Below are positions 15,096 to 22,955 of a stretch of DNA of 46,522 bases, in pieces. Each line of letters opens with the position of its first letter. Positions within the stretch are counted from its first letter, which is position 1. The position numbers were made by a program, and so were the translations under genes. The stretch lies in NCBI RefSeq assembly GCF_009377185.1, contig NZ_VJZC01000021.1:1-46522 (forward strand), in the 5' to 3' direction. The notes beneath the pieces are model-generated. The model saw nothing but the letters and a program-made list of their open reading frames with translations. It was not told where the DNA came from and ran no database searches. The DNA is from Streptomyces spongiae. Lineage in GTDB: Bacteria > Actinomycetota > Actinomycetes > Streptomycetales > Streptomycetaceae.

Positions 15096-15170
15096 CTGTT
15101 CCACGGACTGGCGGACTGGCCGGTGGGGAAGCGCAACGTGGTGCGCTACGTCTTCCTGCACCCGGCGGTT
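15096..15170 (+). pseudogene. MmyB-like/XRE regulator remnant
   Basis: A 25-residue stretch (LFHGLADWPVGKRNVVRYVF, then LHPAV) is very like the ligand-binding (MmyB-like) domain of Streptomyces XRE regulators, where a W-P-x-x-x-R-N-x-x-R-x-x-F block is typical. Both sides lose similarity at once, and no helix-turn-helix is nearby, so this is a relic. The rest of the 261-bp gap (15024-15284) holds nothing I recognise. Confidence 0.5.
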
Positions 15171-15284
15171 CCATCACCCCGACGCAGGCGGCGCCTTCCG
15201 GCCAGGGCGAGCGAGAGGGGACGCGCTGAGCCAGAACTCGCCGTCACCCGTTCTCGTCGCGAGCCCGCAGGCGTGACGGCGGGC

Positions 15285-16859
15285 TCATCCGGCGGCCGAA
15301 ACCTCCCGGACGGCCGCCGACGGTGAGGTGCCGCGGTCGAACCCCTCGTCGGTGCGCCAGCGCTGGGACCTGCGGACCCTGTCCTGTGGGACGGGCTCCA
15401 GGAGGATGACCGCCCCCGCGTCCCGGCGAACGGGCGTCACGGCCACTCCGGGCTCGGCGACAAGGGTGAGGAGGCCGTCGACCGCCAGGTCGTAACGTGT
15501 GTCCCCGGACTCCTCACCCTCCCGGCCCTCCGGATCGGTACACGGCCTCAGGGCGACGGTGCCCTGCGGCTCGGCGTTCAGGCACAGTTCGGGGGCAGCC
15601 TGGTTGCGCAGTCGTCCCCCGTCCTCCAACCACCACATCTGGGTGGCGGATCCCCCGCACTCCGCCGTCACCGCGGGCACGCCCACCAACTCCGTCGAAG
15701 CGCGCAGGTCGAGGCACAGTCCCGTCCTCACGTTGCGCAGCCGCGTGGCCGTGGCCTCGCCCGTGCCGGGGGCCGACGAGGTGCCGGGTGACGGGGGTAC
15801 GGCGGACGGCTCGGGAGCGGAGCCGGACGGGCTCCGGGTCGGTCCAGGCACCGGACCGACCACCGCCTCGCGGTCACTCTCGGCTCCGCTGAGGGCCATG
15901 GGGGACGCCGCGACCACCCCGCACAGCACCACACCGGAGGCGACCAGCAGCGTCCACCGGCGCCGCCGCAGCGCGGGACCACCCGAGGCCGTCGGCTGAG
16001 CCTCCTCGTCCGCGGGCTGTGGGGCGGGCTCCGAGCGCGCGCGAGCCGACGCGATCACCTGGCGGGCGGGCCGGGTCGCGAGGTAGTCCGCCGCACGGAA
16101 GCCCAGTACGGCATCCGCGAGCAGCGCGGGGAGCCGGTCCGGGGACTGGTCCAGTTGGTCCACCGCCGCCCGGCAGTAGGCGCAGCCGTCGAGGTGGTCG
16201 CGCACCCCCGCCATCATCTCGATGGATCCTCGGCGGGCGTGGACGTCGATGAGCCGGTTGAGCCGGCGGCAGCGTTCGTCGGGTGCGAGATCGAGGTGGA
16301 CCCGTACGCATTCGTCGCGCAGCAGGGTGCGGGCGCGCTCGGGATTCAGCTGGGAGGGTTCAGCGCCGAGCAGGAGCGCCACCGCCTCGATCTCCTCGCC
16401 CTCGACCGCCGTGTGCCACAGCAGTACATGAGCGCGGTCCGGCAGGTTTCGCAGAGCGCGCAGGACCAGGCTCCTGGCACCGCTCCCGCCACCCGTGCCG
16501 GTCGCCGCCCGGCGCGCGTCACTGGTCGCGCCGTCCCGCAGGTCCGGGTGGAGGGACGATCGCCTGTCGTCCGCGCTCCATTCCCGGGCGGCGTCGAGGA
16601 CCGCCGCGAGCAGCCGCGGGCGCCACGGGAAGTCGATGCCGACGTGAGGTGCCGCGTCGCCGTAGGTGTTCCGGAAGGCGTGCCCGGCCAGCCGCTCCGC
16701 GGCGCCCCGGCGCGGCACCGTGCACAGCGCCGCGTAGTCCAGGACGGATCTGCCGTGCAGAGTCAGCAGCTCATCGGCCGAAGGCACCGCGTCTCCGCGT
16801 TCCTCTTCCCTCTCCATGGGCTCGGAATGCGTGAAGACGAAATCCACTCCGGGCGTCAT
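15285..16859 (-). CDS. Sigma-factor-like / zinc-finger / membrane / ricin B-lectin fusion protein
   Basis: A 524-residue multidomain protein. Residues about 25-110 resemble a degenerate sigma region 2. Residues about 130-195 (LRALRNLPDRAHVLLW, then EAVALLLGAEPSQLNPERAR) resemble sigma region 4. Residues about 225-240 carry an anti-sigma zinc finger, HLDGCAYC (H-x3-C-x2-C). A membrane helix follows after RRRRW (about 305-330), then a Pro/Ser/Gly linker. The extracytoplasmic end is a ricin-type beta-trefoil lectin half (TGLCLDLR, TQMWWLEDGGRLRNQ, LCLNAE). ATG 16859 has an excellent ribosome site (GGAGGAG, five bases). It probably binds a carbohydrate outside and acts on transcription inside; the pathway is unknown. 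Confidence 0.8.
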   Translation of the reverse strand: MTPGVDFVFTHSEPMEREEERGDAVPSADELLTLHGRSVLDYAALCTVPRRGAAERLAGHAFRNTYGDAAPHVGIDFPWRPRLLAAVLDAAREWSADDRRSSLHPDLRDGATSDARRAATGTGGGSGARSLVLRALRNLPDRAHVLLWHTAVEGEEIEAVALLLGAEPSQLNPERARTLLRDECVRVHLDLAPDERCRRLNRLIDVHARRGSIEMMAGVRDHLDGCAYCRAAVDQLDQSPDRLPALLADAVLGFRAADYLATRPARQVIASARARSEPAPQPADEEAQPTASGGPALRRRRWTLLVASGVVLCGVVAASPMALSGAESDREAVVGPVPGPTRSPSGSAPEPSAVPPSPGTSSAPGTGEATATRLRNVRTGLCLDLRASTELVGVPAVTAECGGSATQMWWLEDGGRLRNQAAPELCLNAEPQGTVALRPCTDPEGREGEESGDTRYDLAVDGLLTLVAEPGVAVTPVRRDAGAVILLEPVPQDRVRRSQRWRTDEGFDRGTSPSAAVREVSAAG

Positions 16860-17242
16860 GCGCTCTCCTCCGCGAACGGAGCTTCCACCGCGGGAGCACC
16901 ATCCATGAATCCGGTCCCTTCCCTGTTCCGTACCGCCGATACGTCCGACCTCGGTTCCCGCGCTCGGACACCCGAGCCGGAGCGTCGCGGTCACGCCGGA
17001 TCGACCAGGAGTACGTCCCGAGCGATGACACGGTTCACCCAGGGGCGCTGCCATCGGTCGCCTACCCCGACCAGAGCCTCTACCCGGTCAGTGGCTCAGA
17101 CACCGGGTGATCGACCAGGAGACGGTGGTGCGACCGCTCGACGACGAGGTCGTCGCCCTCGGCGCCGAGTACCTCCGGACGCCGATTTGCCGGATCGGCA
17201 ACAGGAGTGGCCGACCGGGGCGCGGTGGGCGACGGTGGGCCC
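16860..17242. other. Intergenic region with direct repeat and inverted repeat
   Basis: I find no convincing gene in this 383-bp divergent gap. It holds a 13-bp direct repeat GATCGACCAGGAG at 16999-17011 and 17109-17121, and an inverted repeat TTGCCGGATCGGCAA (17187-17201; 6-bp arms) just upstream of the methyltransferase. The promoters of both divergent genes must lie here. Confidence 0.5.
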
Positions 17243-17923
17243 GTGACCGACAACATCGCAGCAGGATCGCCCGCGTCCGACATCCCTTCGACTGCCGACG
17301 GATACGTCGGAGACCCCGCGGTGCGGGCGGAGTGGGACAGCCGGTACACCGAGCGACAGCAGTTGTGGAGCGGCCGGCCCAACGGTGCGCTCGTGGCCGA
17401 GGTCGCCGGGCTCACACCGGGGAGGGTGCTCGACGTCGGCTGCGGCGAGGGCGCGGACGCCGTCTGGCTCGCGCGCGGCGGCTGGGACGTGACCGCGATC
17501 GAGGTCTCGGGCGTGGCGCTGGAGCGGGCGGCCGGACACGCGCGGGACGCCGGCCTCGCCGTTCACTGGGTACACGCCGCACTCACCGAGGCGGTGCTCC
17601 CGCCGGCCTCCTTCGACCTGGTTTCCGCGCAGTACCCGGCCTTGCTGCGCACCCCCGACGCCGCGGCCGAGCGAGCGCTGCTCGCGGCCGTCGCGCCCGG
17701 CGGCGTGCTGCTGCTCGTACACCACGCGGGGATGGACACCCAGCAGGCGCACGACAGCGGCTTCGACCCGGCTGACTACGTCTGGCCGTCGATGGTCGCC
17801 GATCTGCTCGACGACGACTGGGAGGTGGAGGTGGACGAGCAACGGCCACGCGTGGCACCCGGTGGGGGCGCCGGTGGGCACCATACCGACGACCTGGTGC
17901 TGCGCGTACGTCGGCTGCGCTGA
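17243..17923 (+). CDS. Class I SAM-dependent methyltransferase (TehB/TPMT-like)
   Basis: A 226-residue soluble methyltransferase. It opens with WDSRYTERQQLWSGRPNGAL, typical of the TehB/thiopurine-methyltransferase-like group, followed by motif I RVLDVGCGEGADAVWLARGG and the acidic strand end VTAIEVSGVAL. The later strand is VAPGGVLLLVHH. It is likely a small-molecule methyltransferase or a tellurite/thiol detoxification enzyme; the substrate is unknown. I chose GTG 17243; GTG 17207 is in frame but abuts its ribosome site. No clear Shine-Dalgarno supports either. Confidence 0.85.
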   Translation: MTDNIAAGSPASDIPSTADGYVGDPAVRAEWDSRYTERQQLWSGRPNGALVAEVAGLTPGRVLDVGCGEGADAVWLARGGWDVTAIEVSGVALERAAGHARDAGLAVHWVHAALTEAVLPPASFDLVSAQYPALLRTPDAAAERALLAAVAPGGVLLLVHHAGMDTQQAHDSGFDPADYVWPSMVADLLDDDWEVEVDEQRPRVAPGGGAGGHHTDDLVLRVRRLR

Positions 17924-18140
17924 GAGGTGAGCGGTCGCGGCGTCCGGCTCGCCGACCGGACGGCAGCGCGTCGGTGCTCCAGGACGGGATCGAACCCGGT
18001 GTGCCGCCACCGGATCGTTGGCTAGGGTGGCAAAGTCAGACACGACGGGGGGGCTCCGACCTGCCACGCAAAGTCAAGATCCGGAACACCATTTACCGGT
18101 CACGGCAAGCTACCGCAGGTCGACCGGACGAGGTGGGCAT

Positions 18141-18815
18141 GTGACCGGCCGGTCGGCGCCCGCGGTGCTGCCCCCGTCGCTGCGCCCGTGGCTCGGGCTG
18201 ATCGCGGCCCTCGCCGCGCTGGTCGTCGTCGTGCTCGGGGTCCTGTACACCGGCCACAGCGAGCCCGGCACGGTGGACAGGTGGATCGTCCAGCCCACGG
18301 CGGACAGTGTGCGGCCGCCGTGGCGGAACGTCGCTCTGGCCACGGACTTCCTGGGGGAGCCCGCCGGAGCGGCGACGCTGGTCCTGGCCGCCGTGACGGG
18401 CTGCCTGCTGCTTCGGCGACCTCGTGCGGCGGTGCTCTTCGTTGCCGGCGCCGGCCTGACCGTGGGGACGACGACGGTGCTCAAGTCCCTGGTGGGACGC
18501 ACCATCCACGGAGCCGACAACCTGTCCTACCCGAGCGGGCACACGGCCTTCCTCACCGCGCTCGCCCTCGTGCCGGCGCTGCTCGCGACCGGCCGGCTCG
18601 GCCTCGGCAGGACGGCCGGCACGTCACTGGTACTCGCCGCGGCGCTGGTCGCCGGTGCCGCCATGGGCTGGGCACAGGTCGCCCTGGGCGCGCACTACCC
18701 GACCGACGTCCTGGGCGGCTGGTGCACCGCGCTGGCGGTGGTCCCGGCGACCGCATGGCTGGTCGACCGGACGGCCGACCGGACGGCCGACGCCGGTCTA
18801 CGAAAGCGTCACTGA
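18141..18815 (+). CDS. PAP2-family membrane phosphatase
   Basis: A 224-residue integral-membrane phosphatase with about six hydrophobic segments. The three PAP2 catalytic motifs are present: KSLVGRT (motif 1), YPSGHTAF (motif 2) and AHYPTDVLGG (motif 3, His nucleophile and Asp). Members act on phosphatidate or polyprenyl (undecaprenyl) pyrophosphate. It converges on the polysaccharide operon with only seven bases between stop codons. A role in recycling the operon's lipid carrier is possible but not shown. The GTG start at 18141 follows GAGGTGGG. The end carries a short DRTADRTAD repeat. Confidence 0.9.
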   Translation: MTGRSAPAVLPPSLRPWLGLIAALAALVVVVLGVLYTGHSEPGTVDRWIVQPTADSVRPPWRNVALATDFLGEPAGAATLVLAAVTGCLLLRRPRAAVLFVAGAGLTVGTTTVLKSLVGRTIHGADNLSYPSGHTAFLTALALVPALLATGRLGLGRTAGTSLVLAAALVAGAAMGWAQVALGAHYPTDVLGGWCTALAVVPATAWLVDRTADRTADAGLRKRH

Positions 18816-18822
18816 CGTCACG

Positions 18823-20148
18823 TCACGCCAAGCGGCGGAACACGGGCTTCACCGGTCGTCCGCCCAGCCAGGGGGTGGGATCACCGGCGTCCAGTGCCTT
18901 CCGGTACACCGCGCATGCCTGGGCCACCGCGTCGACGGTGTGATCGATGTCGGCGTCGTCGAGCGCGCTGCTCACCACGAACGACGGGGCCAGCACCCCG
19001 CCCTCGAGGAGCCGGCGCAGGAACAGGGTGCGGTACTGCTGCGACGGCCGGCGGTTCTCGTCGAGGGTGGCGAAGACCAGGTTGCTGGCCCGGCCCCGTA
19101 CGACGATGTGGTCGCCGACCCCCATGCTTGCCGCGGCGTCGCGGACACCGGCGGCCAACCGCTCCCCGAGGGCGTGCAGTCGCGCGGTGACGCCCTCCTC
19201 GGCGTACGTGGTCTGCACGGCCATCGCGGCGGCCAGCGAGTGCGTCTCCGCACCGTGCGTGGTGGACAGCAGGAACACCCGGTCGCCGGAGTGACGCAGC
19301 CCGCCCAGCTCCATCAGTTCGCGGCGCCCGGCCAGCGCGGAGACGGCGAATCCGTTGCCCAGCGCCTTGCCGAACGTGGAGAGGTCGGGGACGACGCCGT
19401 ACAGGCCCTGGGCGCCCGCCTCGGACCAGCGGAAGCCGGTGATCATCTCATCGAAGATCAGTACGCAGCCGTGCCGGTCGGCCAGCTCGCGCAGGCCGGC
19501 GAGGTACCCGGGCGGCGGCTCGGTGTGGGTGGCGGGTTCGAGGATCAGGCAGGCGACCTCGCCCTGGTACCGGGTGAGCAGTTCCTCCGTGGCGGCCAGG
19601 TCCCCGTAGGGGAACGCCACGGTGAGGTCGGTGGTCGCCGCCGGGATGCCGGCGGACATCGGCGTGGTGCCGATGAACCAGTCGTCGGTGGAGAAGAACG
19701 GATGGTCGGCGCAGAGGGCCACCCGCGGGCGCCCGGTGGCGGCGCGGGCGAGGCGCACCGCGGCGGTGGTGGCGTCGGAGCCGTTCTTCGCGAACTTCAC
19801 CATCTCGGCGGTCGGCACCGTGGCCAGGAAGCGTTCCGCGGCCTCGACCTCCACGACGGACGGCCGGACGAAGTTGCTGCCGCGCTCGATCTCCCGCCGC
19901 ACCGCCTCGGTCACGCGGGGGTGGGCGTGGCCTAGGCTGACCGACCGCAGGCCGGAGCCGTACTCGATGTAGCGGTTGCCGTCGATGTCCCACACATGGG
20001 CGCCGCGGCCGTGGCTGATGACCGGGGCCAGGTTCTCGGGGTACTGGTCGTCGCCCTTGGCGTAGGTGTGCGCGCCCCCGGGGATCATGGCGTGCAGCCG
20101 CTCGTTCGCCGCCTGCGACCTGGGCAGGAAGAACTCCTCAGTGTCCAC
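18823..20148 (-). CDS. Glutamate-1-semialdehyde aminomutase-type (class III) aminotransferase
   Basis: A 441-residue PLP enzyme of the class III family closest to glutamate-1-semialdehyde 2,1-aminomutase. It contains IPGGAHTYAKG at the start, the PLP-phosphate region KNGSDATTAAVRLARA, the FDEMITGFRW strand with the PLP-ring Asp, and the Schiff-base Lys in STFGKALGNGF (about 275). As the last gene of the exopolysaccharide operon it is more likely to aminate or modify a sugar-linked side chain than to serve haem synthesis. The exact substrate is unknown. GTG start at 20148, seven bases after the rmlC-type stop. Confidence 0.88.
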   Translation of the reverse strand: MDTEEFFLPRSQAANERLHAMIPGGAHTYAKGDDQYPENLAPVISHGRGAHVWDIDGNRYIEYGSGLRSVSLGHAHPRVTEAVRREIERGSNFVRPSVVEVEAAERFLATVPTAEMVKFAKNGSDATTAAVRLARAATGRPRVALCADHPFFSTDDWFIGTTPMSAGIPAATTDLTVAFPYGDLAATEELLTRYQGEVACLILEPATHTEPPPGYLAGLRELADRHGCVLIFDEMITGFRWSEAGAQGLYGVVPDLSTFGKALGNGFAVSALAGRRELMELGGLRHSGDRVFLLSTTHGAETHSLAAAMAVQTTYAEEGVTARLHALGERLAAGVRDAAASMGVGDHIVVRGRASNLVFATLDENRRPSQQYRTLFLRRLLEGGVLAPSFVVSSALDDADIDHTVDAVAQACAVYRKALDAGDPTPWLGGRPVKPVFRRLA

Positions 20149-20155
20149 GCTGACT

Positions 20156-20707
20156 TCAGCTCTCTCTCTGCTTCAGGACCTCGGCGAGGCTCGGCGCCTC
20201 CCGGTCCCGCTGGGACATCGATGTGGCCGGCAGCGGCCAGGGAATGGCGAGCTCCGGGTCGTCGAAGGCGATCGTCACGTCCTCGGCCGGATCGTGCGGG
20301 CGGTCGATCCGGTACGAGGTGTCGGCGGTCTCGGTCAGCGCCTGGAAGCCGTGCGCGCACCCCGCCGGGATGTACAGGGTCACCTGCGTCTCGCCGGACA
20401 GGTCGAAGGAGGCCACGTTGCGGTACGTCGGCGAGTCCGGCCGGAGGTCCACGACGACGTCGAAGATCCTCCCGTACGAGCACCGCACCAGCTTGGCCTC
20501 GCCGGCACCGGAGCGCAGGTGCAGGCCGCGCAGCACGCCCCGGACCGAGCGGGACACGCTGTCCTGGATGAAGGCGTCCGGGTCGAGGCCCACCGAGCGG
20601 ACCACGTCGGCGTCGAAGGTGCGGCAGAAGAAGCCGCGCTCGTCGGCGTACGGCGTCGGCTCGAACAGGTACGCACCCTCGATCTCCGGGACTGCGGTCG
20701 CTTTCAT
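20156..20707 (-). CDS. rfbC: dTDP-4-dehydrorhamnose 3,5-epimerase-type cupin (RmlC)
   Basis: A 183-residue cupin of the RmlC family. It opens with EIEGAYLFEPTPYADERGFF, then shows the catalytic base region VRGVLRGLHLRSG (His) and KLVRCSYGRIFDVVVDLR, and the second active-site part IPAGCAHGFQALTETADTSY. RmlC epimerises C3 and/or C5 of dTDP-4-keto-6-deoxy sugars. No rmlA, rmlB or rmlD is present in the window, so it may act on a different 4-keto-6-deoxy sugar made by this operon. ATGA overlap with the pyruvyl transferase gene. Confidence 0.93.
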   Translation of the reverse strand: MKATAVPEIEGAYLFEPTPYADERGFFCRTFDADVVRSVGLDPDAFIQDSVSRSVRGVLRGLHLRSGAGEAKLVRCSYGRIFDVVVDLRPDSPTYRNVASFDLSGETQVTLYIPAGCAHGFQALTETADTSYRIDRPHDPAEDVTIAFDDPELAIPWPLPATSMSQRDREAPSLAEVLKQRES

Positions 20708-22002
20708 GAAGCCTCCTGCCGTGCGTGGGCGTTGGCGTTGGCGTTGGCGTTGGCGTTGGCGTTGGCCTGATTGGCCGCCGGGAACAGGGCCGCGGTCAAC
20801 TCGGTGAACTGGTCCTCGAGTTGCCGGGCGGCGACCAGGTTCCGCTCGGTGAGGGTCCGCCGCAGCTCCGCCGATCTCTGCTCCAGCGCCCGGAACTGCT
20901 CGATCAGCCGGTCGGCGTCGACCTCGCGAGCCGGGTGGCAGTACGCGCCGAGCCCCATCCGATCCATGAGCGCGTCGCTCTTCGCCGCGTAGCTGAGTGC
21001 GAGCGTCGGCGTGCCGACCTTCAGCGCGCAGATCAGGTTGTGGTAGCGGGTCGCCACCACGGTGTCGGCAGCCGCCGTCTCCTTCATCAGGTCGGCCAGC
21101 GAGGCCGCCTCGGCCGCGGTGACCAGCGGCGAGTCCACCGCGTCGAGGATCGCGGCGACCACCGGCGCGTCGCACTCGTCGCCGGTGAGCAGCCGGACCG
21201 GCCTGCCGTCCTCGACCAGCGCGCGGACGAACCGGGTCGTCCCGTCGAGGTAGCGCAGGTGGATCTCCTCGGCCCGGGCGCGGTCGTCGTCGCCACCGTG
21301 GAAGTCCATGACGCCGACGCAGACCGGACCAGTCGGACCCGGACCAGTCGGACCCGGGCCCGGCGGACCCGAGGGCACGCCCGCCGACGGCGTCGGCAGG
21401 GCGAAGGCGAGGTCCGGGTAGACCTCGTCGCGCGCGGTGTCCACGCCCATCTCCCGCATAGCGTCGCGGGACTGGGCGTCCCGGTACGACCGGTACGCGG
21501 CCAGCCGCGCCGACCAGCGCACCAGGGTTCGGGTCGGCCGGTTGCCGATCGCGGCGGCGCCGACGCCGACCAGCGCGACCCGGGTGCCGAACAGCCGGCC
21601 GCTCGCGCAGAGCAGGAACAGCGCGTACGGGAAGCCCCACGGCCGCAGCGGCAGCGTGGCCTCCAGGACGCCCATGCCCGGCACGATCACCACGTCGTGC
21701 CGGCGCACCCAGGCAGCGGTGCGGAAGGCGTCGACGAGTTTGCCCAGGCCCTTGCCCGCGATCGCGCCCGCACGCGACGCGGTCCGGTACTCCCCGCGGT
21801 ACCAGTGCAGCCGCGTCGCGGGGATCGCGTAGCGGGTCGCGACGACCTCGGGGCCGCCGCACAACGCGTCCACGACCGCGTCCGGGTGCTCGGCGCGGAG
21901 GTACCCGAGCACGGCCTCCAGCGACCCGTCGTTGCCGAGGTTGCCGGAGCCGAGCAGGCCGAACACCCCGACGCGCACCGGGGTTTCGTCCGCGGACGTC
22001 AT
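20704..22002 (-). CDS. Polysaccharide pyruvyl transferase-family protein
   Basis: A 432-residue protein with the opening VGVFGLLGSGNLGNDGSLEA and a later VVATRYHNLICALKVGTPTL, both typical of the CsaB/WcaK polysaccharide pyruvyl transferase family. These add pyruvate ketals from PEP to glycan residues. Two odd low-complexity inserts are present: a Gly-Pro-Thr repeat (GPGPTGPGPTGP, about residues 215-228) and a C-terminal Asn-Ala run encoded by six exact hexamers (20728-20763). Start and stop overlap neighbours by four bases. The acceptor residue is unknown. Confidence 0.9.
   Translation of the reverse strand: MTSADETPVRVGVFGLLGSGNLGNDGSLEAVLGYLRAEHPDAVVDALCGGPEVVATRYAIPATRLHWYRGEYRTASRAGAIAGKGLGKLVDAFRTAAWVRRHDVVIVPGMGVLEATLPLRPWGFPYALFLLCASGRLFGTRVALVGVGAAAIGNRPTRTLVRWSARLAAYRSYRDAQSRDAMREMGVDTARDEVYPDLAFALPTPSAGVPSGPPGPGPTGPGPTGPVCVGVMDFHGGDDDRARAEEIHLRYLDGTTRFVRALVEDGRPVRLLTGDECDAPVVAAILDAVDSPLVTAAEAASLADLMKETAAADTVVATRYHNLICALKVGTPTLALSYAAKSDALMDRMGLGAYCHPAREVDADRLIEQFRALEQRSAELRRTLTERNLVAARQLEDQFTELTAALFPAANQANANANANANANAHARQEAS
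20728..20763. repeat. Hexanucleotide tandem repeat (GGCGTT)x6, coding
   Basis: Six perfect copies encode an Asn-Ala repeat at the C-terminus of the pyruvyl transferase. The unit preserves the frame, so slippage would vary tail length only. Confidence 0.95.
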
Positions 22003-22955
22003 ACCTGCCCCCCTGTACGACCCTCACGGCCGGCTACGAGAGCGTCGACGGAGACAGCGAACCGGGCCGGATCGACCGGAGCGCGGTCCTCGACGCGCTC
22101 CCCGGCGCCCGGCCGGACCCGGCTGGTCATCCACGCGGCGAGATGGCGGTAGCACGCGCGCCGGTCGGCGGCGGACAACGGCGCCCGCCGGACCGCCGAG
22201 ACGAAGCCCCAGACGTACTCGGCGAGCAGCCGGGGCGTCGGGTGCAGCGCACCTGCCCGGCGCGGGTCCAGGTTGACGCACCGGGAGCGCTTGCTCGGAT
22301 TGGCCCGCTCGGCGCGGGTGGGGTGGTCGCGGCGGAAGTACAGCAGCTCCGGCACCTGGTGGAAGGGCCCCTGAAGGACGAGCTGGGCGACGAACGTGCG
22401 GTCCGCGTGGTGGTAGCTGTCGTGCGGCTTCACCCGGCGCAACACGTCGGCACGCATCACCCCGTAGAAGTCGTCGCCACCGGGCTCGAACAGGAAGCTG
22501 CGGAAGCGCTCCGGCGCGTGCGGCGAGGCGGTGGCGAGCCCGTACTCGTACGGGACCTTCACCCGTCCTTCGCCGTCGATGACCGCCTGGTCGGAGTGCG
22601 CGAGAACCACGTCCGGCCGCTCGTCCAGCGCCTGAACGCAGCGCCTTAGCAGGTCGCGGGCGTAGAGGTCGTCGTGCGAGGCCCACTTGAACAGCTCGCC
22701 GCGGCACTCGGTGAAGACGTAGTTGTGGTTCGGCGCGGCGCCGATGTTCCTGGGCAGCCGGATGTACCGGATGCGCGAGTCCTTCTCGGCGTACCGGCGG
22801 CAGATCTCCTGGGTCCCGTCGGTCGAGGCGTTGTCGGAGATGACCAGCTCGAAGTCCTCGTAGGTCTGGCCGAGCAGGGCGTCGAGCGACTCGGCCAGGT
22901 ACTCCTCGCCGTTGTACACGGGCAGGCCGATGCTCAGCCTGGGTTGGGCGGTCAT
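21999..22955 (-). CDS. Glycosyltransferase family 2
   Basis: A 318-residue inverting GT-A transferase. It opens with LSIGLPVYNGEEYLAESLDA, then ELVISDNASTDGTQEICRR, and has the metal-binding DxD-like segment KWASHDDLYA (about residue 92). It transfers one sugar onto the undecaprenyl-linked repeat unit at the cytoplasmic face. No membrane helix is evident. Overlaps the flippase and pyruvyl transferase genes by four bases each. Confidence 0.92.
   Translation of the reverse strand: MTAQPRLSIGLPVYNGEEYLAESLDALLGQTYEDFELVISDNASTDGTQEICRRYAEKDSRIRYIRLPRNIGAAPNHNYVFTECRGELFKWASHDDLYARDLLRRCVQALDERPDVVLAHSDQAVIDGEGRVKVPYEYGLATASPHAPERFRSFLFEPGGDDFYGVMRADVLRRVKPHDSYHHADRTFVAQLVLQGPFHQVPELLYFRRDHPTRAERANPSKRSRCVNLDPRRAGALHPTPRLLAEYVWGFVSAVRRAPLSAADRRACYRHLAAWMTSRVRPGAGERVEDRAPVDPARFAVSVDALVAGREGRTGGQV

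Noticed and set aside
17973..18001. tRNA-like 3' end on the minus strand (GGGTTCGATCCCG followed by an acceptor-like stretch and ACC)
   Set aside because: The T-stem does not pair with a 7-base loop, and there is no anticodon arm, D arm or matching 5' acceptor strand upstream. At most a relic or attachment-site trace.
18823..20148. Haem-biosynthesis hemL
   Set aside because: The family is right but the gene ends a polysaccharide operon and no other haem genes are near; a sugar-related aminotransferase role is more likely.
20740..22140. Long plus-strand open frame opposite the pyruvyl transferase
   Set aside because: It is antisense to a clear family member and includes the repeat read on the other strand; no domain features.
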